DNA from: Pipra filicauda
Taxonomy: Eukaryota; Chordata; Aves; Passeriformes; Pipridae
DNA length: 64,000 bases
Reading direction: 5' to 3'
Assembly (NCBI RefSeq): GCF_003945595.2
Contig: NW_024104451.1
Coordinates: 504,941-568,940, forward strand
The notes beneath the pieces were generated by a model, which saw only the letters and a list, made by a program, of their open reading frames with translations, made no database searches and was not told the origin of the DNA. Position numbers and translations under genes: made by a program. Each line of letters begins with the position of its first letter. The stretch's first letter is position 1. Below are positions 44,946-55,786 of this stretch, one piece after another.

Positions 44946-47900
44946 TTCCTTGGGGTGTTGATGCTGATATTAATTAAAAGCAATTATAGTGCCACTTTTT
45001 CAGTACAAGAGCAGCATACAAAGGGAAAAGTAGTGTTACACACCAGCATGCTTCTTCTTCCAGAGCTTCAATGGCATCGTTTAGTATGAGGAACCTGCTG
45101 GGTGAGGGGAGGCCTGGCACCCAGACATTTTCCTCCTCCCACATATCAGATGTGCAAAGGGGTGCCTGGATTGGCACTGTTCTTGGGTGTCTGGGGTACC
45201 CTGAGAGTGCTGGTGACAGGCACAGACGTGATGAGTGATGTCAGCACTGAACAGATACTTCCATCCCAATAGCTACTGGATGCTGGGCGCTTGTGGTGGA
45301 TATCTGTGCACCCAGGAGGGATGCTGAGACCATTCCTAGCAGATGCTGATGGCTTCCATGATGGACATGAGTGGGTCTAGTGGTACATAGTGCTACCCTC
45401 CATCACAGCTTTAGAGCAGGACAGCGATAGCAGGTGACAGAGATCAGTGGTGCTGGTGCTCTGGGCGGCTGGAGGCAGCACTGGCCATGGATACTGGCTG
45501 TGCTGGTGGCTGTCACAGGCTCTACACCTCTGAATCACTGGCTCAAACCTAGCACAGCTCACTAGTAGCTGGAATTCACCTTTCCCATGGAGAGAGCTGT
45601 GAAACGGCCAAATGGTGTCAGTGCAGTGGCTGCTGATGGCTGTCTGTGGGACCTGGACGTGTCACAAGTAGTCCTGTCACAGTCACACAGAGCTGCATCC
45701 ACACAGTGCTGGGAGCAGTGGGCTGTTGGCAGCGACCTGGCACCTCACTGACATCTTGAGCTCAGGAATGTCTGGATTTGGGGTGGGGAGTTGTTCCTTG
45801 CTTTTAAGAGCTGATATCTCCACAACAGAGGCCTCCTGGGTTAGGAAGGGGCACATGAGCTGCACTTTCTGGATCAGCATGTGTCTCTGCTTTCATGGCC
45901 CTGGCCCAGACTCAGCAGCAGGAAACAAAAAAACAGGTGTTTTGGTGTAGAAGACAGATGAGCTCTGGGGGCAGATGTGGCTGCCCTTCCTCCTGTTTGG
46001 CTGTCCCAGGGCCTGCACCTTTCCTTTAATCATTCTCTCCATAGTATTGGGGTTCAGGTGGGAAGGTGATGAGGGTTTGTACCAGATTTAGGAGGGTGGT
46101 CTTCTGATTTTCCCAGGCTTTCCATTCTTCTGTCTGTTGGGATATCCGCCATGAGAGCCTCTCAGTGGACAAAAAGTCCTCTTATTCTCTACTTGCACTG
46201 TACCTATCCATCTATCTAGTCTTTGCTTCCTTGGAGCACATTCTAAGGAGGACTTTTGAGCCTGTTTGAAGGAAACACGGTGCCTCTGCCATAACCCAAG
46301 CATAAATGCACCTGGGATGTCTGTAATCCACCCAGGTATGAGTTAACCTGAGGATAAAACCCCTGTTGCTGGACGGTGGCAGGTGACAGAGCGGAGTCTC
46401 ATGGGCACTGAAGTGCCCATCTCTCTACAAAGAACTGTTGTTTCATCTCTGGCACTGGGGCACCAGTTTGGTCATCTTTTGCATCATCAGAGAGGCAGTC
46501 AGGCCCAGTACTCAGATCCAGCTTTCTTTGAAAAATTGCCAAGGTTCATATCCTTGTCCTGGTTTTCCATGTATCCTCCCAGCCAAGAAACTGGGGTTCA
46601 CCTATTTTAATCCCCCCTTGAGCTCTAGACAGGCCTTCTCAAACCCAGATGGCCACCTCTGTTCAATTTGGAATGAAAAAGCTGTCCTAGGAAGGCTGAC
46701 TCCTCTTTTGAGTTCCCAGGCCATTCCCATCTCTTACTTCCCAGCAGCAAGAGGCTGAGTTCCTCAGTTTGTCCCAGAACCTCATAGTCCAGGACAGAAA
46801 GGCTTGGATATTTGTTAATGTAAATCCCAAATAGTATTTAACCTCACTGATTAGGTAACTCAGGCTATGTTCACTGTGTGGTGCATAGGATTTTGAGGAC
46901 ACTAAGAATCACTGGGGGTTTTTCCTTTCTTTATTTACCTGACTTTTCCTGCAGGGAGTATTTTTCCAGTTGTTTGCAGTGTGGCTGATGGTGGATGGCA
47001 GGAAAGGAAGAAGCACAAGGCTTTAGCTGCAGCACAGTAGCACCTAGTGACCAGATGGGAGAGGTTTACAGGGTTTCCAGTGTGAGCTGCTCGAGCAGGG
47101 GTTCAATGAGCAGCATCACTAGGTGAGAGTCAGACGCGGGTTTTGGCAGTGCATAGCTGGGACATGCCAAAGGGAACACCAAAGGCTGCCATCTGCCACC
47201 CCAGCCAGGTGTTTATCCCCAGGATATTCCTTTGTGCCTCTCCAGTGTCTGCTCTCCCAGGGCTCAACTCAAGGGCACAGCCCAGAGCATGAGGCACAGA
47301 GGGTTACAGGATCCCCCCTGCCCAGGGCTGCAAAGGGGGTCCTTAGGGGGTTATTCCATGACAAAGAAACAAGGGCAGGAAAGTCAAAGGGCACTTTCCC
47401 ATGAAGGGGATCACCCCAGTCATGAGCCCCCAGACAAGGAGCAGGGGCACTTTGGATGTTTTCCTCCCCACTTGGCTGATTTCCAGTCCATCCTCTCAGT
47501 CCATGTGACCCACAGAGGGACATGGGACTCACTTCCACATCTTCCCCTGCTCCCATGGGCATTGCCTCTGCTTCCTCACATAGGGTGCTGTCTCCTGTTT
47601 GCCCTGTGTCTTTGCTAGGACTGAACTGGCACAGTCTCAGTGTCAGGCAGAACTATCCTGTGTTTATGGCATCGAGATTGTGGCTTGGGATGTTCATCAG
47701 GAAGATGCCTCTCTGATCTCTGTGACCTGAACATATTTTCCCTTTTCTCTCTGCCCAACAGGTCTTCATGAGGGACAGCCCTGGAGCCCAGAGAGACACA
47801 TGGTGCACAGTATACTGAATCCGGCCTAGTCCTCTAGCCCAGCAAGCTGTGAGAGGTACAGTATGGCCCAGGGGTGACTTTGGGACTACAGAAACAGGGA

Positions 47901-48071
47901 TGTGGGGGACAGACCCAGCTGTGTGTTTGTGGACAAGGGTAGTGGAGCAGGAGGGAGGAGGAGACTGGGGAAGGGGAGCTGGGAGGGTGATTCAATGACA
48001 ATTCTCCAACCATCTAGTAGTGAATCCTGCAACACGCCCCTCACAAAGTAAAGTTATGAAATCTCATCCCT

Positions 48072-48090
48072 ATTGCTATAGTAACGTCAC
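48072..48090 (+). promoter_or_regulatory. RFX X-box-like / CRE-like composite motif
   Basis: ATTGCTATAGTAAC (48072-48085) is close to the near-palindromic X-box bound by RFX proteins. ACGTCA (48084-48089), a CRE half-site, overlaps its right end. CpG-containing DNA (ACGCCTCCGCGC) follows. X1/X2 arrangements of this kind occur in known RFX/CREB-bound promoters. Binding here is inferred from motif shape only. Confidence 0.3.
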
Positions 48091-48510
48091 GCCTCCGCGC
48101 TGACCCACTTTGAGACAAAGGAAGTGTTCCCGAGCTCCAAGCATGCAGGAGGCTGTGGATGGTCCCAGTCTGTGCTCTGAGGGAATGGCAGAGGGAGCTG
48201 CTGGCTTCTCCCTCCCGCTCCTCTTTGCCCCAGGACCCTCACGCAAGAGGAGCTGCTTTGTTTAAGGCACTGAGCAAATCCGCTGCCAAAGAGCATCTCT
48301 ATCCTGCATCCCAAATGCAGGGAGGGCCCTGCCTAGCATCATCTGGACATGTCTGGCTTCATTTGGACATTTAAGCAGTGAGAACATCTGTCCTGGAGCA
48401 AAGCAACATCCTTGCACAGCAGCAGAGACCTGGTGGTGCAGCAGTGACAGCCCTCATCATTTGGGGCATGCTGTAACTACTCTGCCACAAACATCAAGGG
48501 CAAGGAGATA

Positions 48511-48890
48511 CAGAATCATAGAATCACAGAATATCCTGAGTGAGAAGGTACCCACAAGGACCATCAAGTCCAACTCCTGGCCCTGCACAGGACACCCCAA
48601 ATTTCCTGCCATGTGCCTCAGAGCATTGTCCAAACCCTCCTGGAGCTCTGGCAGCCTTGGGGCCGTGCCCACTGCCCTGGGGAGCCTGGTCAGTGCCCAA
48701 CCACCCTCTGGGGGAAGAACCTTTTCCTGAGATCCAACCAAACCCTCCCCTGACACAGCTCCACCTGTTCCTTCGAGTCCTGTCGCTGGTCACAGAGAGC
48801 AGAGATCGGTGCTGCCCCTCCACTGCCCCTCGTGAGGAAGCTGCAGACCCTGATGAGGTCTGACCTCAGTCTCCCCTTCTCCAGGCTGGA
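48511..48890 (-). mobile_element. CR1 fragment, same 3' type as the long copy at 1,480
   Basis: CAGAATCATAGAATCACAGA, TCAAGTCCAACTCCTGGCCC, CCTGGAGCTCTGGCAGCCTT and AACCACCCTCTGGGGGAAGA are seen. The antisense reading (SSPRGWLGTDQAPQGSGHG) closely matches that of 3128-3258 in the first CR1, so the two share a 3' UTR subfamily. Confidence 0.95.
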
Positions 48891-51002
48891 CCTCCTCCTC
48901 CCCGTTGTGGTCCTTGGTGCCCCCAGTCTGGGGACTGCTGCTTGCTCTGGCAGCACAGTGAGGCAGGAAGACTCATATGGGGCTTGGGCAGGGTGGTAGC
49001 ACAGGAGGCCAAGCAGAGTCTCTGTCTTCCTCTCTGTCACAATTTTTCAGTTCAAAAGTGGACTCCCTGGGAGTCATAGCATAGGCAAGGTAAGGGCTTT
49101 GCTCCACAGAGGTCTTTGCAAACATTTCCCCACCCCCTCCAGGCACCTTGAACAGCCCTGACCAGAATAGGTCAGGTTTGGTCCAGAATGTTCTCATTAG
49201 CTGCTTTTCCACATGAGCAGGACATGACCACCCTTGTGGTCTCCAGCATGTGCCCCAAGTGCAGGTGGGTTTCAAAGACAAAGACACGTTTGCTGCCCTG
49301 GTCCTTCCATTCCAACCACCTCATCAGCTCTCCTGCTCTCTTACAGAAAAATCCCTTTATTATCTGTCTCATTTATCTCATCTGACCTACTTAATGCTTT
49401 GCATTTCTTGCTTCAGAGCAGATCCCATGTCATGGAGAACTTTGAGAAACTTCTATTTAGGGACAGACAAATAGGTTGTGAAGTTTCTGGGGTTTTGCTC
49501 CCTTAAGAGTTGATTATATTACCAATGACATTGGCATGGAAATAAGTTCTCTGTGTCTCACAGGAGTTCATCTGCTCCTCCAGCTTAGCCAACACCTGAA
49601 GTTAAAAATCTCTGTCATATTACAACCTTTGACTTTCACAGCATTGGGCTGTGCTGATACCAAAAAAAAAAAAAGCATTTAGAGCATTTAAGGAAGATAA
49701 ATTATTCCTCATCTGTTTTGGGATGGCACCAGTCAGATCCCATCCCTCCTTATCGCCCCAGCGTGCACCAGCAGGCAGTCCCAGCAGAGATGTCCCTTGG
49801 CCTGAAGAACAAGCAGGAGACCACAGGTATGGGTGGCAATAGGGCAATATTCAGCGACTGTGAGACCTCAGGACCTGTGAGCAGATCCCACATTCTAAAG
49901 GCACAAGCCATTTATTCAGATGTGAGATGAAATGTGAGGAGATCCTTCCCCTGGGACACAGCAGTGCTGAGGGATCAGCGCCACACACTCCGTCGAGCTC
50001 ACACACCAACGCAGCCAACTCTGGGGTTTGGTCCATCTGGTGAGAGCTGCCTGGCAAGGGGTTGAGGATGGGCTGGGTGAGCCCCTGGGACACCCGCAGG
50101 CAAGGGGCAGACTAGTCCTCTAAAGTGATTCCCCATCTCCCAAGGAGGGATGCCTCACAGGTGAGACGTGTGGCTACTGTCTCCCCTCCATTGCTGTGCA
50201 GAGAGTGCCTGGTTCTGGTGATACTGTCACAGTGGGAACATCCATGTGACATTAACTCCTCCTCAGGAGCCTCTGACTTCATCCTAGGATGGGCAGTGCT
50301 GCTGCTCAGCCCTGGCATCCTCTACCCCAGGACAGAGCTCCCCAGGCAGCAGTGGAAAACATCCCGGGGAGCAGCAAGCGGCAGGGGGAGGCTGGAGGAA
50401 GGTCTGTTGTGTAATGAATTGTTCTAAGCAGAAGCTGACTATTTTTATCCCCCGCGATTAGATTCTGAACTCTGAATCATCATTAATGCAGGGCTCTGGC
50501 AGCCGGCGGCCCCCCTCGCCGAACGCCACATCAAGTGTTCCTGCTAATTCAGGGAACGTTTGACTCTGTGCGTGTGGGCAGACCCACGTCACCTACACCA
50601 CAGTACACAATCTTTTAAGCTTCTTGCAGCAGGGTGAGGGAAGCATTTTTCTTCTGCAGGTTGTGAATCCTCTATTCCTTCTCCAGCCGGTTGTTAGCAT
50701 GCTGCTGGTTTCTATATATAAAAGCCACCTCTGTGTTTGCAGCCAGCTTGGATGGCTGGGCCAGGGTTTACGTGGGAGAGCGCAGTATGTGGAGCCCTGG
50801 AAAATCTGATTGGCAGAGGGGAGGACTAGATGACTCCAAAGGGTGCCTGCAGCCCCATCAGTCAGGGGTGTCTTCTGAAGGATGTGTGCCCTGAGCAGTC
50901 CCATTTTACACACTGCTGCTTCTCCTGATGCTTCTGCCCGTTTCTCTTGAGCAGCACCCAAATGGCTCCTGCTCCTTCGTGGCCAGTCCTGCCTCAGGAG
51001 TA
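48891..51002. other. Unique DNA with one mixed AT/CpG block
   Basis: 50437-50590 combines AT-rich DNA (GAACTCTGAATCATCATTAA) with a CpG cluster (GCCGGCGGCCCCCCTCGCCG) and is free of repeats. It could be regulatory or an untranslated exon. An A13 run lies near 49661. No coding exon recognised. Confidence 0.45.
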
Positions 51003-51580
51003 CATAGAATCAGAGAACCACAGAATTATCAAAGAGTTTGGGTTGGAAGGGACCTTAGAAACCATCTCGTTCCAGCCCCCTGCCATGGGCAGGGACATAT
51101 TCCGCTAAACCAGGTTGCTCTAAGTCCCATCCAACCTGGCCTTGGACACTTCCAGGGATGGGGCAGCCACAGCTTCCCTGTGCCAGGGCCTCACCACCCT
51201 CACATTGTGATATTTCTTCCCAGTATCCCATCTCACCCTGCCCTCTGACAGTGGGAAGCCATTCCCCCTTGCCCTGTCACTCCAGGCCCTTGTCCATCCA
51301 ACTCTCTTGGAGCCCCTTTAGGCCCGGGAAGGAGCCTTCCTTTCCCCAGGTGAACACCCCCAGCTCTCCCAGCCTGGCTCCAGAGCAGAGGCGCTCCAGC
51401 CCTCGGAGCATCTCCATGGCCTCCTCTGGACTTGCTCCAACAGTTCCATGTCCTTCTGATGCTGGGGACCCCAGGGCTGGAGGCAGCCCTGCAGGTGGGG
51501 TCTCACCTGAGTGGGGCAGAGGGGCAGAAACCCCCCTCACCTACTGCCCACGCCGTGGGATGAGCCCAGGATACAGCTGA
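51003..51580 (-). mobile_element. CR1 fragment, about 580 bp
   Basis: Begins CATAGAATCAGAGAACCACA and carries CGCTAAACCAGGTTGCTCTA and TTGTGATATTTCTTCCCAGT. It extends further 5' than the 39,117 copy, into CAGCCCTCGGAGCATCTCCA, GCCCTGCAGGTGGGGTCTCA and GGGGCAGAGGGGCAGAAACC. Confidence 0.95.
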
Positions 51581-52113
51581 CTTTCACCAATCTCTCCCCT
51601 GTCCTGTTCTTACATGTCTTGTCACACACACCCTGTTCACACATGTCCGTCCCCAACGAGCCCTGTCCAGGTGAACCCTGCTTTGGCTGTGAGCTCAAGA
51701 AATGCTCCCCACCCACACAGGGGGTTATATCAATGCCTGCCAAGGAGCCTAAGGACAGAGTGTCTGACTTCTGCTGGCACCATCTGGACCCAGGTCTCAC
51801 TGTGTCTGGTGCCAGGTGTTGTGTACAGGTGCAGTGATTTTGTGATGCATTATGTCCTTTACATGAGATGTGGCAGCTGGGGATGAGAGAGCCCAGCTCT
51901 ACCAAGGGGTAGTAGATCTCTCCTTCCATTTAGCATGGATGCAGTATGTGGGCAGTGGCTTTGGCATTTCCACAGGGAATAAACTTAGAAGCTGTTGGAA
52001 AGCTCTGCTGATGGGAATAGCAGATCTATGGCAGAGCTGTGAGGGGGAGGCAGAGAGAAGAAGAAAGAAAGGGAAGGGGAGATGATGCTTTTTGCTGTGG
52101 TTTTGGGGAGGAA
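51581..52113. other. Unique DNA, nothing recognised
   Basis: Contains a purine-rich run near 52038-52084 (GAGGGGGAGGCAGAGAGAAG). Confidence 0.5.
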
Positions 52114-52220
52114 GAATCAGAGTCACAGACTGGTTTGGATTGGAAGAGACCTTAAAGCTCATCCAGTTCACAGGGCAGCCACAGCTTCTTTGGGCTACCT
52201 GTACCAGGGCCTCAGCACCA
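52114..52220 (-). mobile_element. CR1 fragment, internally deleted
   Basis: AATCAGAGTCACAGACTGGT and GACCTTAAAGCTCATCCAGT jump directly to GGGCAGCCACAGCTTCTTTG, so about 80 bp of the usual 3' UTR are missing between 52169 and 52173. Confidence 0.85.
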
Positions 52221-52975
52221 CTTAAAGAGCTCTTCGAGTGCCCATTTCTGTGTCAAGGCATTGCTCAGCTGCAGCAGTGATGGTTGTGTCAGCAGAGGAG
52301 GGCAGCCAGGGAGAGGACAAGGAGTCCTTGTGCGGAAGATGTGTGCCAGGGGCAGGGGAGAAGGGAGGGAGGGCAGCAGCACTGAGCCATCCCCCACAGC
52401 TGCCTGTGGAGGGTGAGATTAGCCACCAGCCCAGTGTTTGCAGCTCCCTGGTTCTACAGAAGCATAAGCTCCCATGCTCAGGGTGCACCCCGCGCTCAGC
52501 CTGCACCCCCAACACTCTACACACAAGGAGCAGAAATACAGAACATGGGGTGCTTTGGGAGCTCCCTGTGATCTGCCAGGCTTGCTGAGAGGGAGCCACC
52601 TTGCCTGGTGACCTGCAGCACCCCCAGGACCCCTCTGCCACACATCAGGCTGGCAAACACCAGCCAACTGCAAAGTGAGAACCTGGAAACAGATAGAAGT
52701 AGAGAGCAGTGAGGTGTGGTGAGGCTGGCAAGGTGAGGGGCTGTATGTCCTTGCTGAAAGGGTCTGCCCTGTCCTCTGCCCTGTCTTCTCCATGCCCTCA
52801 GGATAAGATGGTTTAAGGTGGGTTTGCGGAATTTAAGACAATAGAAAAAGGGCAGCATCTCCTAAAACCCACATCCGCCACAAAAGTTCAAAGGGAGGGG
52901 GCAAAACGGACAGTGACATTGGTTTGCCCAAGTCCCTTGTCATGCAGAGCCCCAGCACGGAAGCTGATCACAGCT
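52221..52975. other. Unique DNA, nothing recognised
   Basis: Open frames up to 139 codons without resemblance. Confidence 0.5.
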
Positions 52976-53134
52976 GCTGGTGGGGGATCCATGCCTGGAA
53001 GTGTTCAAGTCCAGGTTGGACAGGGCTTGGAGCAACCTGGTCTAGAGGAAGGTGTCCCTGCCCATGGCAGGGATTTGGAAGGAGATGAGTGATAAGGTCC
53101 CTTCCAATCCAAACCATTGCATGATTCTCTGATG
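52976..53134 (+). mobile_element. CR1 3' end
   Basis: TGCCTGGAAGTGTTCAAGTC, GGGCTTGGAGCAACCTGGTC, GGTGTCCCTGCCCATGGCAG and AAACCATTGCATGATTCTCT, in CR1 order. Confidence 0.9.
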
Positions 53135-54324
53135 TAATTCCATCCCCTGCCCAGTGTCTGGAGCTGCTGGAGTTGAATTGGGTGCAGCCCATCCAAGCCT
53201 GCAGGCAGCTCCCATGCTGCTGCTGTGAACCATGCCCAAGAGGAGGCTGCCTCCAGCTGAGGTTTGGGACACACAAAAGTGACATAAATCAGGTCAGGTC
53301 AGTTTACCTGCTTCACCTCAGAGACCTCTGAGCATCAGCAAAGTCACTGGGAAGAGGAAGGTCAGCCCTGAGAAAATAGGCTGAGGGGAAGGGAAGTAAT
53401 GGGGCAAGACCAGCCCCTTCCCATGGGCTCAGGGGTCCTGTCCTCACCCTGGCAGCCCCTGCTGCAACCATCTGCTACTCAGGTCTTGTCTTGTGATGAC
53501 CCTGAGTGTCCCCTCTGTGGTGGGGGACAGGCCACCCCCCTGCTGTGGTGCCTGGCTCAGGGCAGGAAGACACACTGGGGGACTGGGCAGCTGCCCTGGG
53601 AGGCAGCCCTTGCCCAGTCTGTGAGCTGAAGGATCATGGATTTGGGAGATTTAGTTTCAAGCTTTTTCATCTGTTCAAATTAAAAAGATGGCAGGGAAGA
53701 AGCTAATTGGACTTTTCCCTTCTGTGACCCCACGTCTCAAGAAAGTGCTATGGATTGCAGAGAGTAACTGAAATGTAAGAAAACAGTTTAATCCATCTTA
53801 AAGGGAGATCAGCTGACAGAGGAGGCAGCAAACACAGCATGGTGGGCACCAGGAGCTGGGGGGGGGCGGGGGGCGCAGCCCTGCCCCCAACACATGCCCA
53901 GCAGCAGACGCATCCCTGGCCAGCAAGGAAAGGGATCCCAGAGCTGGAAGGACAGGCAGGAGGATCAGGACCTGTGACAGCCCAGCAGGAGTCCACAGGA
54001 GGAGAAAGAAGCAATGAACTCCCTGCCATATAGAAGCGAGTGTCCACCCTTGGCAAGGGCTCACCAGTCTGGGAGAGAGGGAGCTCCCTGCCCTCCCCTG
54101 CTCCCACATTCCCATCCTTTCTGCTCCTGCCCCTCCAGAAGCTTCTCTTTCCCTCCTTTCCCACTCATCCCCAGCCCCTCAGTTTTTCCTCCCTGTGCCT
54201 CTGCCTCTCGAAGACCTGAAGGCAGCCCAGCCCCTGGCACCACTCCTCCTCCCCTGCACGTCAGGCCTTCATTGCATGGCACAGATTTACATTTCTTTAA
54301 TTTTGCTATTTCCTCCCACTATCC
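53135..54324. other. Unique DNA with a long G run
   Basis: G9-C-G6 at about 53858-53873 is a possible quadruplex. No gene seen. Confidence 0.5.
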
Positions 54325-54522
54325 CAGGTTGCTCTAAGCCCTCTCCAATCTGGCCCTGAACACTTCCAGGGATGGGGCAGCCACAGTTTCTCTGGGCAAC
54401 CTGTGCCAGGGCTTCACTACCCTCACAGGGAAGAATTTCTTCCTAATATCTAATCTAAAGCTCTGTTCTTTTAGTTTAAAACTGTTCCCCCTATCTAGCT
54501 GTATTAAAAGTCACTCTTCCTC
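54325..54522 (-). mobile_element. CR1 fragment lacking its 3' tail
   Basis: CAGGTTGCTCTAAGCCCTCT, GGATGGGGCAGCCACAGTTT, GGAAGAATTTCTTCCTAATA and TTTTAGTTTAAAACTGTTCC are present. The terminal TAGAATCACAGAAT block that should lie on the left is absent, so the 3' end was lost after insertion. Confidence 0.85.
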
Positions 54523-55690
54523 TCAAACTAAACCAAAAAGGAAATAAGAAACTAAGCTAAAAGGAAATAAGAGTTCATTTATTCAAGTTCCAATAAGAGT
54601 TCATCACCTATTCAAGTAGGTTTTAAGTATGGAAAATCAACTCACTGATTGACAACTCAATTCACATAAATGTTTATTGATTCTTTTTAAGCAGCCCCAA
54701 AAGGTTTGTCATTTTTTCCTGTATAACCCAGTGCAGATGAGGATCCCTCTGAGCCAAGCAGGATGGGGTAAGACCACTGGGGAGACCTTCAGTGAGGATG
54801 TCCCCTGACTCCCTTCCTTCTGTCCAGCTGCCCCTCTGCCACCCTGCAGGGATCCTGTACCTGCCAAATGGGCCAAAGGTGGCCAACCCCAGCCCCTTGC
54901 TGTGGCAGAGGGGACAGTATCAGGGACGATGGGCAGGCTTGGAGGGTGACACAGCTCCTCAGGAGTCATGCAGCACGGCAGGAATCATCATCTGAACAGC
55001 AAACAGCTTCTCAGGTCAGGCGCTGAGTCCTCAGAAACCTCTGCTCTCGCAGAGCTACTGACACACTGTGCTCCGGGGTAAAACATGCCACAAGCCTGGC
55101 AGTGGCTGAGAGGAGGCATTTGCCATCACCTCGTATTAGCGCAGCTGCATGAGCAGAGGCTGCCAGACCCGAGATCCCGGCACCACAGAAACACTGGGCA
55201 GAGGATGAGGTGGTCGGCTCTAGGCTGCCTGGGCTCAGGGCGGACCGGTGCAGTGTCTGACAGCAGGTTTTTCCCCAGTCCCTTGAGCAAATGGGACAGA
55301 GCAGGGATCTGCTGGCAGTGCCCTGCCAGCTTTTGTCACACTGCTGGGGAGGGGACTCTATCTCTGCAGTTGCAGTGCCTGTGTGCCTCAGTGCTCAGTC
55401 ACAGGCTGCTTAACAGCGCTGCTGGTGTTCTGATGCTGCACATGGTTATTTAACAAAGAGAGTGAATCCTGCCCCTCCTCCTCTGCTGTGCCCTGTTCTC
55501 CTCAGTGCCTGGTTTCATGCCCCTTCTCCTCCCCTCCTGCCGTGTCAGCTCTCTCCTATCCTGCTTCTCTCCTTTGTTCTATAACCTTGGTGGCATTTGC
55601 TTTCAGAGCTGGGACAGCCCCCATGGGGATGCCCCCTGGGCTGCCAGAGGGATTCCCATCTGGTTCTCAGCATCTGTCCTCTTCCTCCAG
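54523..55690. other. DNA immediately upstream of the DLGAP4 start-codon exon
   Basis: 54523-54690 is AT-rich with small internal duplications (AATAAGAGTTCAT twice). The rest is GC-rich and ends in the probable 3' splice site of the DLGAP4 exon, so it is likely intron. Confidence 0.5.
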
Positions 55691-55782
55691 GTACAGGAAA
55701 GTCTGCGGGGCAGCGGGGCCAGTGCTCCTGCGAGGAGTCTGCTACACCGTCCCTGAGTGATGGTCTGGGAAGCACTGGGACC
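55691..55782 (+). other. DLGAP4: DLGAP4 5' untranslated part of the start-codon exon (probable)
   Basis: The segment runs from a good 3' splice site (pyrimidine tract followed by CAG, AG at 55689-55690) to the base before the start codon. It has no in-frame stop upstream of the ATG, so the start choice rests on homology: the protein from 55783 begins MKGLGD, as in mammalian DLGAP4. A second possible acceptor (TTTGCTTTCAG, exon from 55607) lies 84 bp upstream, so the exon boundary is an inference. The segment contains a short upstream ORF, listed separately. Confidence 0.6.
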
Positions 55783-55786
55783 ATGA
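55760..55786 (+). CDS. Upstream ORF, 8 codons, overlapping the DLGAP4 start codon
   Basis: An ATG at 55760 with G at -3 and G at +4 (a favourable Kozak context) opens an 8-codon frame, MVWEALGP. It ends at TGA 55784-55786, so its stop overlaps the main ATG (55783-55785) in the four bases ATGA. The sequence shows this directly. A translational role, such as attenuation or termination-reinitiation, is inferred from known uORF behaviour. The main start has A at -3 and a weaker A at +4. Function depends on transcripts including this part of the exon, which is likely because it lies only 23 bases from the start codon. Confidence 0.45.
   Translation: MVWEALGP

Larger units (their letters stand above)
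43781..48510. other. Unique DNA, no gene recognised
   Basis: Contains the 36-bp duplication at 44429, the AT-rich octamer-bearing patch at 44918-44995 and the RFX/CRE-like motif at 48072. Open frames stay below 130 codons. Confidence 0.5.
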
